Assembly (NCBI RefSeq): GCF_001202025.1
Contig: NZ_LGHS01000066.1
Location: forward strand, 1 to 64,000
Reading direction: 5' to 3'
Length of the DNA stretch: 64,000 nt
DNA from: Pseudorhodobacter aquimaris
GTDB lineage: Bacteria; Pseudomonadota; Alphaproteobacteria; Rhodobacterales; Rhodobacteraceae
Shown: positions 30,590 through 40,967 of the stretch, piece by piece
Position numbering within the stretch: position 1 is the first letter of the stretch
How the letters are laid out: each line of letters begins with the position of its first letter
Translations under genes and position numbers: made by a program
Notes under the pieces: generated by a model
Databases searched by the model: none
Told to the model about the DNA's origin: nothing
Seen by the model: only the letters and a program-made list of their open reading frames with translations

Positions 30590-32113
30590 ATGGAAAATAC
30601 CGCGCTGACATTCTCCGACGATCAGGCAGAGGCCTGGGACAGGCTCTCCGATCAGCTTCGGGGGATGGGCATTGATTTGCAAAGCGAAGCCCTTGTTCCC
30701 GCGATGGAGGGCAAGGCCAGTGTCACGGCCGTGATCGGCAAGGCAGGGTCGGGCAAGACCATGCTTTTGGCCAGCCTTTATAAGGCGATGGTCGCGGCGG
30801 GCGTGGATATCGTCTCGGGCGACTATGAAGGTAAAAAGCGCAAGGACCGGCGTACCTTGGCCATTCTGGCGCCTACGAATAAGGCCGCATCGGTTTTGCG
30901 GCTGCGGGGGGTGCCTGCGACGACGATCCACCGTATCCTTTATACCCCGCTCTATGATCCGGAATATGAAAAGATCGCCGAATGGCTGGCCGGCAATGGC
31001 CCGCGCCCCGAGGTTGAGGGGCTGACCGAGCTGGCGCTGGACCGCGCCAAGGCGTTTTACGATACGGTTGCCTCTATTCCCGGTGCCTTGGCGGCGGCCG
31101 GCTTGCGGGGGTCTGATTTCATCAAGGGCTGGAAACGGCGCGAGGAGCCGCTGGATGTGGGGTTCGTTGACGAATCCTCGATGCTGGACCAACGTCAGTT
31201 CGATGACCTGCGTGAGATTTTCCCGACCTTGGTGCTCTTTGGCGATCCGGCACAGCTTGCCCCCGTTGGCAACTCCGGTGAGATGGTCTTTGATAAACTT
31301 GGCCCGACACGGCGGTTGGAGCTGAGCCGGATCCACCGCCAGACGGCGGGCAATCCGATCCTAGATCTGGCGCATGCCTTGGCCGACCCTGACCTGACCT
31401 TTGAGGCTTTTGAGCGTATGGTCGAAGAGGCCGCCGCCCGCGATCCGCGTGTGGAGGTGGCACAGCGCGTGGACAGCGATCTGATGTCACGTTCTCCGGT
31501 TCTCGTGTGGCGCAATGCGACGCGTATCCGCCTGATAACCGCCTTTCGGGCCGCTCATAATGCGCCGGAATTCGCGCTGATCCCCGGTGAGCCGCTGATC
31601 TGTGACGGGATTGAACTGCCGGTGAAGCACCGCAAAAAGCGCATTGATCTGGAGGCGCGCGGCCTGATCAAAGGCGCGCAGGTGATCTATATGGGGCCGG
31701 GAAACCGGGATGGCTTTGCCCGCCTGCATGTGGTCGGTGCCGAAGAGCCACAGGTATCGGCCGCCAGCATTATCAAGATCGAGAAACCGGATGAGGATGA
31801 ACCTTTCATCCCGTCTGCCGCCAAAATGGGCGCCGCATTTTTGCACGGGGCCGCCGTGACGATCCACAAGGCACAGGGTAGCCAATGGGACACGGTGCAG
31901 GTCTTTGCGCCCGACCTTTGGGCCGCCGCCCAAGCCGGCCGGACCGAGGCGGGGATGCCGCTGTGGAAACGGCTGGCCTATGTTGCGATCACGCGTGCGC
32001 AAAACCGGCTGCTGTGGGTGGTGCGCAACCGTCTGGCCCGCCCGGTTGAGGTGTTGGGTGTGTCCGATCTGTCGGCCAAGCCCGCGCCATTGGAATTGCA
32101 AGCAGAGGAATAG
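30590..32113 (+). CDS. RecD-like superfamily 1 DNA helicase
   Basis: 507 aa. Walker A GKAGSGKT (residues 50-57), motif with APTNKAASVLRLRG, Walker B VGFVDESSMLD, motif III LFGDPAQLAPV, and C-terminal UvrD-like VTIHKAQGSQWD and YVAITRAQNRLLW. ATP-dependent 5'-3' type helicase core without RecBC partners nearby; likely repair or replication-linked. ATG 30590 chosen because it gives the family-like N-terminus. Confidence 0.9.
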   Translation: MENTALTFSDDQAEAWDRLSDQLRGMGIDLQSEALVPAMEGKASVTAVIGKAGSGKTMLLASLYKAMVAAGVDIVSGDYEGKKRKDRRTLAILAPTNKAASVLRLRGVPATTIHRILYTPLYDPEYEKIAEWLAGNGPRPEVEGLTELALDRAKAFYDTVASIPGALAAAGLRGSDFIKGWKRREEPLDVGFVDESSMLDQRQFDDLREIFPTLVLFGDPAQLAPVGNSGEMVFDKLGPTRRLELSRIHRQTAGNPILDLAHALADPDLTFEAFERMVEEAAARDPRVEVAQRVDSDLMSRSPVLVWRNATRIRLITAFRAAHNAPEFALIPGEPLICDGIELPVKHRKKRIDLEARGLIKGAQVIYMGPGNRDGFARLHVVGAEEPQVSAASIIKIEKPDEDEPFIPSAAKMGAAFLHGAAVTIHKAQGSQWDTVQVFAPDLWAAAQAGRTEAGMPLWKRLAYVAITRAQNRLLWVVRNRLARPVEVLGVSDLSAKPAPLELQAEE

Positions 32114-32143
32114 GGCCACCGCTGGCCCAGATAGGAGAAAGTT

Positions 32144-32380
32144 ATGACCGCCGTTTTTGTCCAGTTCCGTTGCACCCCCGGCAAAACCTATGAGGTGGCC
32201 GATGCGATCTATGACCGTGAGGTGGTGTCAGAGCTATTTTCCACCAGTGGCGAATACGACCTGATCGCCAAGATCTATATCCCTGACGGTCAGGACGTGG
32301 GACATTACCTGTCCAAGACCTTGTTCGACATTCCGGGCATTGTGCGCACCCTGACCACGATGACCTTCAAGGCGTTCTAA
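32144..32380 (+). CDS. Stand-alone Lrp/AsnC ligand-binding (RAM) domain protein
   Basis: 78 aa: the effector and oligomerisation domain of Lrp/AsnC regulators without the DNA-binding helix-turn-helix ([37 protein letters not shown]). Start follows AGGAGA. Its stop overlaps the end of the convergent pyrD. May sense an amino acid or co-assemble with a full-length Lrp protein. Confidence 0.9.
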   Translation: MTAVFVQFRCTPGKTYEVADAIYDREVVSELFSTSGEYDLIAKIYIPDGQDVGHYLSKTLFDIPGIVRTLTTMTFKAF

Positions 32381-33435
32381 AGCCAGCTTTCGCGCGCGGT
32401 TCCCACGGCGTCCTCGATGCTGTTATGGCCATCACGTTGCAGCAGCGCATCAAGACCTTGGGCGATCTCGCCCGCGATGCTGATCCCTTGATAGACCATG
32501 GCGGTATAAAGCTGTACCGCCGACGCGCCCGCGCGGATCTTGGCATAGGCCTGATCGGCATTGCTGATCCCGCCGACGCCAACCAAGGGGATCTTGCCCT
32601 CGGTCAGCTTGGACAATTGCGCCAGAATACGGGTAGAGCGTTCAAAGAGCGGCGCCCCCGACAGCCCCCCCGCCTCATGCGCATGGGCACTGTGCAAGCC
32701 GTCGCGCGACAGGGTGGTATTGGTCGCGATGATGCCTGAAATACCGGTGGTCAGCGCCACCTCGGCGATTTGTGCCAGCTCATCTGGGCTCAGGTCCGGC
32801 GCGATCTTCAGGAACACGGGGATCGGTGTGGCAAGGCCCGCGCGCACCTTCATCACACCCGCCAACAGCCCCGTCAGCGCCGCAGCCCCCTGCAGGTCAC
32901 GCAGCTTTTCGGTGTTGGGCGAAGAGACATTGACCGTTGCAAAATCGGCATGCGGCCCGCAATGTGCCAGCACTTTTGCGAAATCGGCGGCGCGGTCGTC
33001 CGAGGTTTTATTCGCACCAAGGTTAAGGCCCACCGGCACCCCGTCGGGGCGTTTGGCCAGGCGGGCGGCGATCGGCCCCATCCCTTGGTTGTTAAAGCCA
33101 AAGCGGTTGATGGCGGCGCGGTCCTCGGTCAGGCGGAACAGGCGCGGTTTGGGATTGCCGGGCTGGGGAAGGGGGGTTGCGGCCCCCACCTCCAGCCAGC
33201 CAAAGCCCGCGCGCATCAGCGCAGGCAGCCCTTCGGCATTTTTATCGTATCCCGCCGCAAGCCCCACAGGGTTGGGCAAGGACAGGCCGGCCAAAGTAGT
33301 TTGCAGGCGTGGCGACGTAAACGGCCCCGGTGTCGGCGCCAATCCGGCCCGCAGCGCCAATAGTGACAGCGTATGCGCCTGTTCAGGATCGAGCAGATGC
33401 AGGGATCTGAGGGCGATTTTTTCCAGCGGTGTCAT
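32377..33435 (-). CDS. pyrD: Dihydroorotate dehydrogenase, class 2 (quinone)
   Basis: 352 aa. FMN barrel with an N-terminal membrane-associated helix; [42 protein letters not shown] and LVGVGGISN are typical of class 2 enzymes. Oxidises dihydroorotate in pyrimidine synthesis. ATG 33435 overlaps the stop of the DUF952 gene (ATGA); longer upstream frame is not needed. Confidence 0.97.
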   Translation of the reverse strand: MTPLEKIALRSLHLLDPEQAHTLSLLALRAGLAPTPGPFTSPRLQTTLAGLSLPNPVGLAAGYDKNAEGLPALMRAGFGWLEVGAATPLPQPGNPKPRLFRLTEDRAAINRFGFNNQGMGPIAARLAKRPDGVPVGLNLGANKTSDDRAADFAKVLAHCGPHADFATVNVSSPNTEKLRDLQGAAALTGLLAGVMKVRAGLATPIPVFLKIAPDLSPDELAQIAEVALTTGISGIIATNTTLSRDGLHSAHAHEAGGLSGAPLFERSTRILAQLSKLTEGKIPLVGVGGISNADQAYAKIRAGASAVQLYTAMVYQGISIAGEIAQGLDALLQRDGHNSIEDAVGTARESWL

Positions 33436-33788
33436 GGCGTGCCCCCTGCGAACATATGACCCTCCGGGAAGATATGTCCCGAGGCACCCAGCGGCAGCGC
33501 CTTGTCCCACAGCACATCCGTCATGCGCAGATTGCGGTAAAGATGCGGAAACAGCGCCCCGCCGCGCGACGGCTCCCATTTCAGGGCGTCGCCCAAAGCA
33601 TCGGCTTCAACCGCGACCAGAACCAGATCGGATTGATCGGCGAAATGCTTGGCAGCCGTTTCGGCGGCCTGAGCGGCGGTGGAGAAATGCACATAACCGT
33701 CGATCAGATCAATCGGGGCACCAGCGGTTTCGCCCGCAGCTTGCAAGGCGTTCCATTCAGCGCGGCGGAGGATTTTGAATATAAGCAT
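33432..33788 (-). CDS. DUF952-domain protein
   Basis: 118 aa. [40 protein letters not shown] and [14 protein letters not shown] match DUF952, an uncharacterised family. Coupled to pyrD. The start could be four codons earlier (33800). Confidence 0.88.
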   Translation of the reverse strand: MLIFKILRRAEWNALQAAGETAGAPIDLIDGYVHFSTAAQAAETAAKHFADQSDLVLVAVEADALGDALKWEPSRGGALFPHLYRNLRMTDVLWDKALPLGASGHIFPEGHMFAGGTP

Positions 33789-33894
33789 GGCTGCGTTCAT
33801 GCACTGCCGCGAAATCAGCGTCAAGGCGCGGAAGGCTTTGACAGAAGGGGATGCGGGCGTAAAGATACGGACATAAACCGATAGGAGTACGGCT

Positions 33895-35412
33895 ATGACC
33901 ATCCTGACCAAGGGCTTTTTAACCGTGGCACTGGGGGCGACCGCTTTGGTTGGCTTGCCTCAGGCCACGCTGGCCGAGACGGTGAAACTGACGCTGCTGG
34001 GCGTGGGCGATATTTACAACTTTGCCGATGACAACGGGCGCGGCGGCTTTGCGCGGCTGAACGCGGTGGCAAAGGCGGAACGCGCGGCCAACCCCAATAC
34101 GATCTATGTGTTTGACGGTGATATGCTGTCGCCCTCGATCCTTTCGGGGTTCGACAAGGGGCAAAATACGGTTGATCTGACCAATCTGGAACCCTTTGAT
34201 TTGGCGGTGCCGGGGAACCATGAATTTGACTTCGGGCCAGAGAATTTCTTGGCCAAGGTGGAGGCCTCGAACTATCCTTGGGCGGCGGTGAACATTTCAC
34301 AGGCAGATGGGTCGCCCTTGCCCGGTTTGGGCGGTGTGATGGTCAAAGAGGTGGCGGGGCTGACGGTCGCGCTTATTCCGGTGGCGCAGGATACCTCGCC
34401 CACGGTGGCCGCAACCGGCGATCTGATCTTTGGGCCAACGGTGGATATGGGCGTCGATGCAGCGCGGCAGGCACGGGAGGATGGCGCCGATCTGGTGATC
34501 GGTGTGGTCCAGACCGACAAGCGCAATGATGAGCTGTTGATCGCCTCCAAGGCCTTTGACGTGATCCTGTCGGGTGATGATCATAGCTATGGCACCTCTT
34601 ATGATGGGATAACGGCCTATGTCGAAACCTCGATCGACGCGCGGTTTGTGGCGCCATTGGATCTTTATGTCGATGTGACCGAAGAGGATGGCAAGCGCTC
34701 CGTGTCCTGGACGCCGATTTTCCGCTTTATCGATACGGTGAATGTCGAACCCGACCCCGAAAGCCAGGCGATGGTCGAGGCCTTTCAGGCGCAGCTGGAT
34801 GACAGCCTCAACATCGCCTTGGGCACGACCGAGAATATGCTGGATTCTCGTCGCAATGTGATCCGCGGTGAGGAATCCGCCATGGGCAACCTGATAGCCG
34901 ATGCGATCCGCGATGCGACAGGGGCCGATATCGGGTTGGCGAATGGCGGCGGTATTCGCGGGGATACGACCCATGAGGCAGGCAGCGAATTGACCCGCCG
35001 TGATATCCTGACCGAGCTGCCCTTTGGCAATGTGACCGTTTTGACCGAGCTTCCGGGCAGTCAGGTGCTTGCCGCCTTTGAAAACGGCGTAAGCCAGTTT
35101 GAAAAAGGGGCAGGGCGGTTCTTGCAGCTGTCGGGGGCGTCGATTGTGTTTGATCCGACCGCCCCTGCCGGTTCGCGCATTGTAGAGGCGCTTGTGGGTG
35201 ATGCGCCTTTGGATGTCGACAAGCTCTATAAGGTTGCGGCCAATGATTATATCCTGGATGGCGGCGACGGGTTTGACGCCTTGGGGGGCGGCAACGTTCT
35301 GATCAATGCCGGGAATGGCAATCTGATGGCGAATGACGTGATGGATTACATCACCAAGATGGGCGGTGTGACCAGCAAGGTCGAAGGCCGGGTGAAGCAA
35401 CTGGGCCAGTAA
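33895..35412 (+). CDS. 5'-nucleotidase/metallophosphatase-like periplasmic protein, divergent metal site
   Basis: 505 aa with a signal peptide (to about residue 27, ending TLA). N-terminal metallophosphatase domain and C-terminal 5'-nucleotidase domain (GEESAMGNLIADAIRD, ANGGGIRGDT, LPFGNVTVLTELPG), UshA-like. The canonical DxH is GDIY at 38-41, the usual SH block near residue 207 reads VQTDKRND, and the usual GHTH is GDDH at 227-230, while GNHE (107-110) is kept. It may therefore have altered or lost catalysis in the first domain. Confidence 0.85.
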   Translation: MTILTKGFLTVALGATALVGLPQATLAETVKLTLLGVGDIYNFADDNGRGGFARLNAVAKAERAANPNTIYVFDGDMLSPSILSGFDKGQNTVDLTNLEPFDLAVPGNHEFDFGPENFLAKVEASNYPWAAVNISQADGSPLPGLGGVMVKEVAGLTVALIPVAQDTSPTVAATGDLIFGPTVDMGVDAARQAREDGADLVIGVVQTDKRNDELLIASKAFDVILSGDDHSYGTSYDGITAYVETSIDARFVAPLDLYVDVTEEDGKRSVSWTPIFRFIDTVNVEPDPESQAMVEAFQAQLDDSLNIALGTTENMLDSRRNVIRGEESAMGNLIADAIRDATGADIGLANGGGIRGDTTHEAGSELTRRDILTELPFGNVTVLTELPGSQVLAAFENGVSQFEKGAGRFLQLSGASIVFDPTAPAGSRIVEALVGDAPLDVDKLYKVAANDYILDGGDGFDALGGGNVLINAGNGNLMANDVMDYITKMGGVTSKVEGRVKQLGQ

Positions 35413-35420
35413 CAGGTTTC

Positions 35421-35455
35421 GCACAGGCCGCGCAGATGTTGCGGCCTGTGCTTTT
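35421..35455 (+). terminator. Terminator after the 5'-nucleotidase-like gene
   Basis: Eleven-base perfect stem GCACAGGCCGC / GCGGCCTGTGC followed by TTTT. Confidence 0.88.
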
Positions 35456-35519
35456 GGACTGTGTGTTTTTCCAATGTGTGCTTGCACAGGGCTGGCGGGT
35501 TGATTATATCTACCCCAGC

Positions 35520-35593
35520 GCGGGTGTTGTGTAATGGTAAGACCCTAGCCTTCCAAGCTAGAGACACGGGTTCGATTCCCGTCACCCGCTCCA
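35520..35593 (+). tRNA. tRNA-Gly (anticodon TCC)
   Basis: 74 nt with encoded CCA. Acceptor GCGGGTG/CACCCGC, anticodon loop CTTCCAA (TCC), T-arm GGGTTCGATTCCC. Confidence 0.97.
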
Positions 35594-35643
35594 ATCCCAA
35601 CACTTTGATCACGCAGCCGCTTTACGCGGCCACGCGAAGGTCT

Positions 35644-36435
35644 TTAGCTGATGTTTTCGCCGCGGGGCATGCCCAAGACGTGATAGCCGCCGTCAACGCG
35701 CACAATCTCGCCCGTTGTGTGCATCCCGTAGTCGGAGGCCAGAAACACCGCCGTACCGCCAACTGATTCGAGAGTGGCATTGGTTTGTAGGGGCGCATTT
35801 GCCTCGGTGTGGCGGTAGGTTGCGCGCGCGCCGCCAATGGCCGCCCCCGCCAGCGTTTTCATTGGGCCGGGAGAGATCGCGTTCACGCGGATCTTTTGCG
35901 GCCCAAGGTCCGCCGCCAGATAGCGGACCGAGGCCTCAAGTGCTGCCTTGGCCACGCCCATGACGTTGTAATTCGGCGTCACACGGTTGGAACCGCCATA
36001 GGTCATCGTCATCAGACAGCCACCATCAGGCATTAATTCCGCCGCACGGCGCGACACGTCGATGAAGGAATAACAGCTGATATCCAGCGATTGCTTGAAA
36101 TTCGCGCGGCTGGTGTTGCTGATCCGGCCTGTCAGCTCGTTCTTGTCGGAATAGGCGATGGCATGGACCAGAAAATCGATGCTGCCCCATTCGTCCTTGA
36201 TCCGCTGGAATGCCAGATCAAGCGAGGCGTCATCGGTGACATCAACATCCACCATCAGATTGGACCCGACACTTGCGGCCAGCGGCTCCAACCGCTTGCC
36301 AAAGGCCTCACCTTGATAGGTGAAGGCCAGCTCTGCCCCCTCGGCCGCCAGTGCGCGTGCGCAGCCCCAGGCGATGGATCGCTCATTGGCGACGCCCATC
36401 ACAAGGCCCCGCTTGCCCTTCATCAGATCGGCCAT
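35644..36435 (-). CDS. fabI: Enoyl-ACP reductase (NADH)
   Basis: 263 aa. Short-chain dehydrogenase fold with GLVMGVANERSIAWG at the nucleotide site, catalytic YNVMGVAK (Tyr-x6-Lys), and ISPGPMKTLA. Last reduction step of fatty acid elongation. Operon fabA-fabB-fabI on the minus strand; three bases after the fabB stop. Converges with tRNA-Gly. Confidence 0.96.
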   Translation of the reverse strand: MADLMKGKRGLVMGVANERSIAWGCARALAAEGAELAFTYQGEAFGKRLEPLAASVGSNLMVDVDVTDDASLDLAFQRIKDEWGSIDFLVHAIAYSDKNELTGRISNTSRANFKQSLDISCYSFIDVSRRAAELMPDGGCLMTMTYGGSNRVTPNYNVMGVAKAALEASVRYLAADLGPQKIRVNAISPGPMKTLAGAAIGGARATYRHTEANAPLQTNATLESVGGTAVFLASDYGMHTTGEIVRVDGGYHVLGMPRGENIS

Positions 36436-36438
36436 GGA

Positions 36439-37665
36439 TTAACCCTTGTATTTGCTCATCAAAAGCGTGGCATTGGTGCCGCCGAACCCGAAAGAGTTGG
36501 ACAGGATGCTGTCGTGGTCTGCATCGCGGTACTCGGTGGCGATTTCCTCGGGCTTCAGCTCGGGGTCCAGCTCGGTGACATTGGCCGAGGCGGTGATAAA
36601 GCCGCCCTGCATCATCAAAAGGGAATAGATCGCCTCATGCACGCCGGTCGCACCCAAGGAGTGCCCCGTCAGCGATTTGGTCGAGGAAATCGGCGGAACC
36701 GCCCCTTCGCCAAAGACGCGGCGGATGGCCTTTACCTCGGTCACATCGCCTGCGGGGGTCGAGGTGCCATGCGCGTTGATATAGGTAACGCGGCGGCCCT
36801 CGGGTAGGGTGGACATGGCCAGCTTCATTGACCGTTCACCGCCCTCACCGGATGGGGCAACCATATCGGCACCGTCGGATGTGGCGCCATAGCCGGTGAC
36901 CTCGCCATAGATTTTGGCACCGCGGGCCAGCGCGTGGTTCAACTCTTCCAGCACCACAACCCCGCCACCGCCGGCAATGACAAAGCCGTCACGGGTGGCG
37001 TCAAAGGCGCGGGCGGCCAGTTCGGGCGTGTCGTTATATTTGCTGCTCATCGCGCCCATGGCATCGAATAAGCACGACAGCGTCCAGTCAAGTTCCTCGC
37101 CACCGCCGGCAAAGACGATATCCTGTTTGCCCATCTGGATCAGTTCCGCACCATTGCCGATGCAATGCGCCGAGGTGGAACAAGCCGAGGTGATGGAGTA
37201 ATTCACGCCCTTGATCTTGAACGGCGTGGCAAGGCAGGCCGAGTTGGTCGAGGACATGCATCGCGTGACCATAAACGGGCCCATCCGCTTGGGCGCGCCC
37301 TTTTCGATCACGATGTTATGGGCCTGGAAAAAGTTGGAGGTCGACGGCCCGCCGGACCCCATGATCAGGCCGGAACGCTCATTCGAGACATCCGAGGCCT
37401 CAAGCCCCGCATCCGCAATCGCCTGTTCCATTGCGATAAAGTTATAGGCCGCACCGGGACCCATAAAGCGCAGGTCGCGCTTGTCGATATGGTCCTCTAG
37501 CGTGATCTGCGGCATGCCGTGGATCTGGCTGCGAAAGCCGTGCTCGACATATTTGGGGGCGGCAGTGATACCGGATTTTCCGGCCCGCAAGGAGGCCTCA
37601 ACCTCGGCCGCGTTATTGCCGATGGATGACACGATACCGAGACCGGTGATGACGACGCGACGCAT
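36439..37665 (-). CDS. fabB: 3-oxoacyl-ACP synthase I
   Basis: 408 aa thiolase-fold condensing enzyme. Catalytic Cys in [15 protein letters not shown], His residues in [11 protein letters not shown] and [11 protein letters not shown]-terminal [10 protein letters not shown]. With FabA it makes unsaturated fatty acids. Confidence 0.97.
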   Translation of the reverse strand: MRRVVITGLGIVSSIGNNAAEVEASLRAGKSGITAAPKYVEHGFRSQIHGMPQITLEDHIDKRDLRFMGPGAAYNFIAMEQAIADAGLEASDVSNERSGLIMGSGGPSTSNFFQAHNIVIEKGAPKRMGPFMVTRCMSSTNSACLATPFKIKGVNYSITSACSTSAHCIGNGAELIQMGKQDIVFAGGGEELDWTLSCLFDAMGAMSSKYNDTPELAARAFDATRDGFVIAGGGGVVVLEELNHALARGAKIYGEVTGYGATSDGADMVAPSGEGGERSMKLAMSTLPEGRRVTYINAHGTSTPAGDVTEVKAIRRVFGEGAVPPISSTKSLTGHSLGATGVHEAIYSLLMMQGGFITASANVTELDPELKPEEIATEYRDADHDSILSNSFGFGGTNATLLMSKYKG

Positions 37666-37711
37666 GGGCGCTCTCCTTATTTCAAATCGTTTGGGATCAG
37701 CTCTCGGGTTG

Positions 37712-38221
37712 TTAGCTCTCGGACAGGGCGACCTTCATATCCTTGACGAGATAGATCACCTCGCCATCCGCCTCGACGCGGCCATCGGCAACGCCCATGG
37801 TCAGGCGGCGGGTCTGGATGGCCTTGGTAAAGTCGACGTAATACCGCAGCATCTTGCGCTCAGGGCGCACCATGCCTGTCAGCTTGACCTCACCCACGCC
37901 AAGCGCATAACCGCGCCCCTGCCAGCCGCGCCAACCAAGGTTGAAGCCGGTCAGCTGCCACAGCCCGTCAAGGCCAAGGCAGCCGGGCATGATCGGATTG
38001 CCGGGAAAGTGGCAGTCAAAGAACCACAGATCAGGCGTGATATCGAATTCGGCCACGATATGGCCCTTGCCGTGTTCGCCGCCATCGCCCGAAACCTCGG
38101 TGATGCGGTCCATCATCAGCATGGGTGGTGCGGGTAATTGTGCATTGCCGGGGCCGAACAATTCACCGCGTGCGCATTTCAGCAGGTCTTCTTTATCGAA
38201 ACTTGTCGGATATTGCGTCAT
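37712..38221 (-). CDS. fabA: 3-hydroxydecanoyl-ACP dehydratase/isomerase
   Basis: 169 aa. Hot-dog enzyme with the active His in [20 protein letters not shown]. Dehydrates and isomerises the C10 intermediate, the branch point to unsaturated fatty acids. Divergent from irr across 154 bases that should hold both promoters. Confidence 0.97.
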   Translation of the reverse strand: MTQYPTSFDKEDLLKCARGELFGPGNAQLPAPPMLMMDRITEVSGDGGEHGKGHIVAEFDITPDLWFFDCHFPGNPIMPGCLGLDGLWQLTGFNLGWRGWQGRGYALGVGEVKLTGMVRPERKMLRYYVDFTKAIQTRRLTMGVADGRVEADGEVIYLVKDMKVALSES

Positions 38222-38375
38222 GCGGCAATGCCCCTTCCTCTGGCTGGTCTTTCCCCTCCATTATCATCCGGATTTACCAACTGGCAAGTGCGGGGTGGAT
38301 GTCGATATATGGTATCGGCTTGAAAAACGGGACAGAAGCACGTTATATAGGGTTGGAAAACAAGGTGGATGACGG

Positions 38376-38792
38376 ATGCTTGATCTTGCAGTGAAGCGTG
38401 GAACGGAATGGCTGGCGATGGGGGACCTGCGCCCGACGCGTCAGCGCGTTGCCTTGGCGCGGCTTCTGGTGGGGGATGGCGAGGATCGTCACGTCACCGC
38501 CGAAAGCCTGTTTGCAGCCTCTACCAAGGCCGGTGATGGCGTCAGCCTTGCGACGGTCTATAACACCTTGCGCGCCTTTTGCGAGGCGGGGCTGATGCAG
38601 GAAGTGGTGGTAGACGGCGCGAAAAGCTATTTCGACACGCGGATGGATGATCACCCCCATTTTTATTGGGAAGACAGCGGTGAGCTGACCGATGCTGCCG
38701 CCGATCAGCTTGAGATCGCGCGCCTGCCGGATGTGCCCGAAGGTACAGAGATCTCAAAGGTCGATGTGGTGATCCGCCTGCGCAAGGTATAA
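38376..38792 (+). CDS. irr: Iron response regulator Irr (Fur family)
   Basis: 138 aa. Winged helix with RPTRQRVALARLL and VSLATVYNTLRAFCEAG, the Fur/Irr recognition region; C-terminal dimer domain with DDHPHFYWEDSGEL. The His cluster usually seen here in Irr reads H93-P-H95. The start is one of two in-frame options (MLDLAV or the later MGDLRP). Position beside fabA/fabB is typical for alphaproteobacteria. Confidence 0.92.
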   Translation: MLDLAVKRGTEWLAMGDLRPTRQRVALARLLVGDGEDRHVTAESLFAASTKAGDGVSLATVYNTLRAFCEAGLMQEVVVDGAKSYFDTRMDDHPHFYWEDSGELTDAAADQLEIARLPDVPEGTEISKVDVVIRLRKV

Positions 38793-38801
38793 TGCGCCGC
38801 A

Positions 38802-39479
38802 ATGGTGCCCAAGCGCGAAGCCGACCTTTACGCCCCCCTCAAGGCTTATCTGGTCCAGCAAGGCTATGACGTCAAAGCCGAGATCGGCGATTGCGATATC
38901 ATGGCACGGCGCGGGGATGAGCCGCCGGTGGTGGTGGAGATGAAGCTGACGTTCTCATTGCAACTGGTGATGCAGGGGGTGGCGCGGCAGGGGATGTTCG
39001 ACCATGTCTATCTGGCGGTTCCGGTCTCCAAGGGCTGGAAGCTGCGCTACCGCGATATCATCACGCTGTGCCGCAGGCTGTCGTTGGGCTTGCTTGCCGT
39101 TGGCCCCAAAGGGATAGAGGCGCATCTGGACCCCGCCCCCTATGCGCCCAGGATAAAAACCAAAGCTGCCGCGCGGTTGTTGCGTGAATTTGACCGCCGT
39201 GTGGGCGACCCGAATGAGGGCGGGATCACCGGCGTCAAAAAGATGACGGCCTATCGTCAGGATGCGATCCGCTGTGCGCGCCACCTTCAGGCGGGGCCGT
39301 GCAAGGCGGCAGTGGTGGCCAAGGTCACGGGGGTGACGCGGGCCGGTGATTTGATGCGCCGCGACCACTATGGCTGGTTTGAGCGGGTCTCTTTGGGGAT
39401 CTATTCGCTGACGCCCAAGGGGCATGCGGCCCTGACGGAATATGCGGGGTTGCTGGCCCCGGCTGAGGATGCGCCATAG
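38802..39479 (+). CDS. DUF2161 family PD-(D/E)xK-like protein
   Basis: 225 aa. [31 protein letters not shown] and [13 protein letters not shown] give the D...ExK core of a restriction-endonuclease fold; C-terminal part is winged-helix-like ([18 protein letters not shown]). Probably DNA-related, substrate unknown. Nine bases behind irr, so the two genes may share a transcript. Confidence 0.85.
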   Translation: MVPKREADLYAPLKAYLVQQGYDVKAEIGDCDIMARRGDEPPVVVEMKLTFSLQLVMQGVARQGMFDHVYLAVPVSKGWKLRYRDIITLCRRLSLGLLAVGPKGIEAHLDPAPYAPRIKTKAAARLLREFDRRVGDPNEGGITGVKKMTAYRQDAIRCARHLQAGPCKAAVVAKVTGVTRAGDLMRRDHYGWFERVSLGIYSLTPKGHAALTEYAGLLAPAEDAP

Positions 39480-39532
39480 CCGCATTATTTCAGGCTCTTT
39501 CCTCGGGCTTGATTCGCAGATATACGGCGCTG

Positions 39533-40903
39533 ATGTCCCAGAACCCACCCAGCCTTCGCCCGGATCTTGCCCCCAAAGCGCGCATTGCCGCCCCCCGACG
39601 AGAGGGGCAGCCCATGATCGGCATGGTCAGCCTTGGCTGTCCCAAAGCGCTGGTCGACAGTGAACGGATTTTGACGCGTCTGCGCGCTGAAGGCTATGCC
39701 ATCTCGCCCGATTATACCGGCGCGGATGCGGTGATCGTGAACACCTGCGGCTTTCTCGACAGTGCCAAGGCCGAGAGCCTGGATGCAATCGGTGAGGCGC
39801 TTCAGGAAAATGGCCGTGTGATTGTGACGGGGTGCTTGGGGGCCGAGCCGGATTATATCCGCGAACATCACCCCAAAATTCTGGCCGTCACCGGCCCGCA
39901 TCAATATGAGCAGGTGCTGGATGCGGTCCATCTTGCCGTGCCGCCTTCGCCCGATTCGTTTATCGATCTGCTGCCTGCATCTGGCGTTACGCTGACGCCG
40001 CGGCATTACAGTTACCTCAAGATCTCTGAGGGCTGCAACCACAAGTGCAAGTTCTGCATCATCCCCGATATGCGCGGCCGTCTGGCCAGCCGTCCGGCCC
40101 ATGCCGTGCTGCGCGAAGCGGAAAAGCTGGTGGATGCCGGTGTGCGCGAACTTTTGGTGATTTCCCAAGATACCAGCGCCTACGGTGTTGATATCAAACA
40201 TGCAATCGACAAGGGGCACCGCGCCCATATCACCGATCTTGCGCGCGATCTCGGTTCGCTTGGCGCTTGGATCCGGCTGCATTACGTCTATCCCTATCCG
40301 CATGTGCGCGACCTGATCCCGCTGATGGCCGAGGGGTTGATCCTGCCTTATCTGGATATCCCGTTCCAACATGCGCATCCCGATGTGTTGAAACGTATGG
40401 CCCGTCCGGCGGCGGCGGCCAAGACCTTGGACGAGATCGCCGCATGGCGCAGTGCCTGCCCCGATATCACCCTGCGGTCTACCTTTATCGTCGGCTATCC
40501 CGGAGAAACCGAGGCAGAGTTCCAGACCCTGCTGGATTGGCTGGATGAGGCGCAGCTGGATCGGGTTGGCTGTTTTCAGTACGAAAACGTGGATGGCGCG
40601 CGGTCCAACGCGCTGCCCGATCATGTGCCGGATGAGGTCAAGCAAGACCGCTGGAACCGCTTTATGGAAAAGGCCCAGGCGATTTCCGAGGCCAAGCTGG
40701 AGGCCAAGGTCGGCGCCACGATTGAGGTGATCGTGGATGAGGTCGACGAAGAGGGCGCCACCTGCCGCACCAAGGCCGATGCGCCCGAAATCGACGGAAA
40801 CCTCTTTATCGACGAGGGGTTCGACGCGCTTTCGCCCGGGGATATCGTGAAGGTCAAGGTCGAAGAGGCCGGTGACTACGATCTTTGGGGGCGGCTGGTT
40901 TAG
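39533..40903 (+). CDS. rimO: Ribosomal protein S12 methylthiotransferase
   Basis: 456 aa. UPF0004 domain ([30 protein letters not shown]), radical-SAM CNHKCKFC, and C-terminal TRAM domain. Methylthiolates Asp88 of S12. ATG 39533; the N-terminal extension of about 25 residues is unconserved. Confidence 0.96.
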   Translation: MSQNPPSLRPDLAPKARIAAPRREGQPMIGMVSLGCPKALVDSERILTRLRAEGYAISPDYTGADAVIVNTCGFLDSAKAESLDAIGEALQENGRVIVTGCLGAEPDYIREHHPKILAVTGPHQYEQVLDAVHLAVPPSPDSFIDLLPASGVTLTPRHYSYLKISEGCNHKCKFCIIPDMRGRLASRPAHAVLREAEKLVDAGVRELLVISQDTSAYGVDIKHAIDKGHRAHITDLARDLGSLGAWIRLHYVYPYPHVRDLIPLMAEGLILPYLDIPFQHAHPDVLKRMARPAAAAKTLDEIAAWRSACPDITLRSTFIVGYPGETEAEFQTLLDWLDEAQLDRVGCFQYENVDGARSNALPDHVPDEVKQDRWNRFMEKAQAISEAKLEAKVGATIEVIVDEVDEEGATCRTKADAPEIDGNLFIDEGFDALSPGDIVKVKVEEAGDYDLWGRLV

Positions 40904-40967
40904 GGCTGTTGTCGAAGCGGCCAAGCACACGTAGGATTCCGGTCATAGTAACGGGAAAGGGCGCAGG

